Positions 6,295 through 7,885 of a stretch of 7,885 nt of DNA are shown here, piece after piece (the stretch's first letter is position 1; the number at the start of each line of letters is the position of its first letter). The stretch covers positions 1 through 7,885 of the forward strand of contig JAFZUH010000174.1 of NCBI GenBank assembly GCA_017618435.1. Direction: 5' to 3'. The translations under genes and the position numbers were made by a program. The notes beneath the pieces were generated by a model. The model saw only the letters and a list, made by a program, of their open reading frames with translations. It was not told where the DNA came from and ran no database searches. Origin of the DNA: Bacteroidales bacterium (GTDB lineage: Bacteria; Bacteroidota; Bacteroidia; Bacteroidales; WCHB1-69).

Positions 6295-7644
6295 CACCAT
6301 ATATTGGATAATAAACGTTACCGCACCTGCCAAATAGCCGACAAGTACCAACCAAGATATTTTTTTGAGATACCAGATGAAATCGATTTTTTCCAATCCC
6401 ATAGCGGCTACACCTGCAGCAGAACCTATAATCAAAAGGCTGCCGCCAGTTCCTGCACAATAGGCTAAAAACTCCCAAAAATAGTGGTTCATTTCAAAGT
6501 TGTACATACCCATAACACCGGCTACCAATGGCACATTATCCACAATAGACGATAGCACACCGATTATTCCGCTGATAAGGAAATATTTGCTGTTGTCCGC
6601 CAAATTGATATTGTCCAACGATTGGGACAATAACGTTAAATGTCCGCAAACCTGCAATGCGGCTACAGCCAACAAAATACCCAAGAAAAACAAAATACTT
6701 GGCGTATCTATTTTGCGTATAATGGTAGAAACTTTGAAATGTTCGGTTTCATCGTCATCTTCTTGTACATATTTGGTGTTCAACAGTTCGGTTATTACCC
6801 ACAAAATGCCCAAGGCACCCAACATACCTACGTATGGTGGCAAATGGGTGAGTGTTTTGAAAACAGGGACACTAAGCAATAAGCCTATACCTAATATTAA
6901 TATGAAGAAACTTACTCTTCTGGGCATTGTGAGTTCTTCCACTTGTATCATTATTGTTCCCGAAGGTCGCGAGAAGTGTCCTTTGGTTATGAAAGTCAAT
7001 ATAATAAGCGGAACCACCAAAGAAATTAAACTTGCCATGAATGTTTTGAGAATAATATTTCCTGCACTCACTTGTCCGCCGACCCACAACATAATAGTTG
7101 TAACATCACCAATTGGAGACCATGCACCACCTGCATTGGCAGCAATGACAATGACCGAGGCAAACAACCAGCGGTCTTCTTTTTCTGCCACCAGTTTTCT
7201 CAATAGCGTAACCATAACAATGGTTGTGGTCATATTGTCCAATACCGCGGACATAAAGAAAGCCAAAATACTCAATATCCAGATAAATTTTACTTTGGAA
7301 GTGGTACGTATTTTGTCGGTAATAATTTTAAAACCCCCGTAAGTATCAATAAGTTCAACAATGGTCATCGCTCCCAGAAGGAAAAACAATATTTCGGAAA
7401 TTTCTCCCAAATGGTGCAACAATTCGCTTTTGGTAACCTGTGTTACAAAATTTCCGTCAGCATTGTATTTGGCAAACAATTCGGGCAAAATCGCCCCGTC
7501 TTTGCCTATAATTAATAGTGTCCATAACAGAACACCCAACAACAAGGCGGTGGCCGATTTGTTGATTTTTAACGGATGTTCCAGTGCTATAATACAATAG
7601 CCGATAATAAAGACAATAAGAATAATAAAAAAAGTTGAATTCAT
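6283..7644 (-). CDS. nhaD: Na+/H+ antiporter, NhaD family
   Basis: This 453-residue inner-membrane protein exchanges cytoplasmic Na+ (or Li+) for external protons, helping control pH and salt. It belongs to the ion transporter superfamily that includes ArsB, CitM and NhaD. About 11 to 13 hydrophobic segments are visible. Family landmarks are A-L-E-H-P-L-K-I-N-K (20-29), F-F-L-L-G-A-M-T-I-V-E (87-97), L-D-N-M-T-T-T (135-141), A-N-A-G-G-A-W-S-P-I-G-D (169-180), V-D-N-V-P-L (368-373) and G-T-G-G-S-L-L-I-I-G-S (398-408). The two D-N motifs and the S-P-I-G-D loop are in the regions of the inverted repeat halves that form the ion site. An acidic patch, E-D-D-D-E-T-E (295-301), lies in the central loop. 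Length is usual for bacterial NhaD. The ATG at 7644 is supported by a -7 box 31 bases upstream. It is a single gene, convergent with the broken lipoprotein gene, with which it shows no functional link. Confidence 0.93.
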   Translation of the reverse strand: MNSTFFIILIVFIIGYCIIALEHPLKINKSATALLLGVLLWTLLIIGKDGAILPELFAKYNADGNFVTQVTKSELLHHLGEISEILFFLLGAMTIVELIDTYGGFKIITDKIRTTSKVKFIWILSILAFFMSAVLDNMTTTIVMVTLLRKLVAEKEDRWLFASVIVIAANAGGAWSPIGDVTTIMLWVGGQVSAGNIILKTFMASLISLVVPLIILTFITKGHFSRPSGTIMIQVEELTMPRRVSFFILILGIGLLLSVPVFKTLTHLPPYVGMLGALGILWVITELLNTKYVQEDDDETEHFKVSTIIRKIDTPSILFFLGILLAVAALQVCGHLTLLSQSLDNINLADNSKYFLISGIIGVLSSIVDNVPLVAGVMGMYNFEMNHYFWEFLAYCAGTGGSLLIIGSAAGVAAMGLEKIDFIWYLKKISWLVLVGYLAGAVTFIIQYMVFHF

Positions 7645-7675
7645 TGATGTTTATTTTTTTAGATTCATTTGCCTG

Positions 7676-7683
7676 CAAAAGTA
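7676..7683 (-). promoter_or_regulatory. Bacteroidetes -7 box for nhaD
   Basis: On the - strand this reads TACTTTTG, matching TAnnTTTG, and it ends 31 bases before the nhaD ATG. The leader is A-rich, as is common where Shine-Dalgarno pairing is not used. No consensus -33 element is visible. Confidence 0.45.
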
Positions 7684-7794
7684 TAAAAAAATGTAATGTA
7701 CATCTATCTTTTTTGGGAAAAAATTATTGTAATATAAAGAAAATTAGACGAATAAGATAAAAAAATATCCAATGTAAAAATAATTTGACAAGCA

Positions 7795-7826
7795 TTGGTA
7801 TTGTTAAGAAAAAAAGTTTATCTTTG
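7795..7826 (+). promoter_or_regulatory. Outward-facing Bacteroidetes promoter for a gene beyond the right edge
   Basis: TTG (7795-7797) and TATCTTTG (7819-7826) are separated by 21 bases, within the usual 19-21 spacing of -33 and -7 elements. This is the best complete promoter in the window. No ATG follows within the remaining 59 bases, so the driven gene begins outside and has a leader longer than those of the other genes here. Confidence 0.55.
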
Positions 7827-7885
7827 CCAAATTGTTAAATTGGGGTTTTGTTTTTTTTAAAAGATTAGAAATAAAGATATTATAA

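Noticed and set aside
6170..6478. Cys-rich - strand frame of 102 codons at the end of nhaD
   Set aside because: It overlaps nhaD in another frame on the same strand and has no start signal or recognisable features.
6500..7342. Long + strand open frame of 280 codons
   Set aside because: It lies wholly opposite nhaD, whose membrane-protein sequence and family motifs are unmistakable. The + strand translation has no family features and is a complementary-strand shadow.

Overview
The window looks like a piece of an AT-rich Bacteroidetes (probably Bacteroidales) chromosome. The clearest evidence is the promoter signal. A TAnnTTTG box, the -7 element typical of this phylum's primary sigma factor, lies 27 to 31 bases before four separately transcribed genes. 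Shine-Dalgarno sequences are mostly absent or weak. The protein families also fit: a Porin_O_P-type porin, an NhaD antiporter, a YwqK/MORN-like repeat protein, and a membrane-anchored AraC-type regulator. There is no tRNA, rRNA, CRISPR array, transposase or phage gene, and nothing proves recent transfer.

Left block (1 to about 2735, all + strand) is a tightly packed set of genes, probably one operon whose start lies outside the window. It holds the tail of a MORN/YwqK-like protein, a stand-alone DnaB-C-terminal-like ATPase that overlaps it, and two family 2 glycosyltransferases joined by an ATGA overlap. The first glycosyltransferase resembles WaaE/KdtX-type LPS core enzymes, so the pair probably builds cell-surface glycan. 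The ATPase has no obvious link to that job. A 9-bp inverted repeat flanked by A and T tracts probably ends this operon and the convergent regulator gene.

Middle block (2747 to 4782) is a divergent pair: a small membrane-tethered AraC-type regulator on the - strand and an OprO/OprP-type porin on the + strand. Their 245-bp shared control region carries a 22-bp-period direct repeat and a separate inverted repeat. This suggests the regulator controls the porin. The porin is followed by a perfect 18-bp hairpin.

Right block (4783 to 7885) starts with a gene for a lipoprotein of about 374 codons that is interrupted by one in-frame amber codon, so it is probably a pseudogene. The convergent nhaD Na+/H+ antiporter follows on the - strand. 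The last 240 bases carry the nhaD promoter and a second, outward-facing promoter for a gene beyond the right edge. No gap between genes exceeds 300 bases; the largest (4711-4985) holds the porin hairpin and the lipoprotein promoter.

I did not find a convincing new multi-gene system. The best leads are the amber-interrupted lipoprotein, the ATPase that has lost its arginine finger, and the regulator-porin control region.
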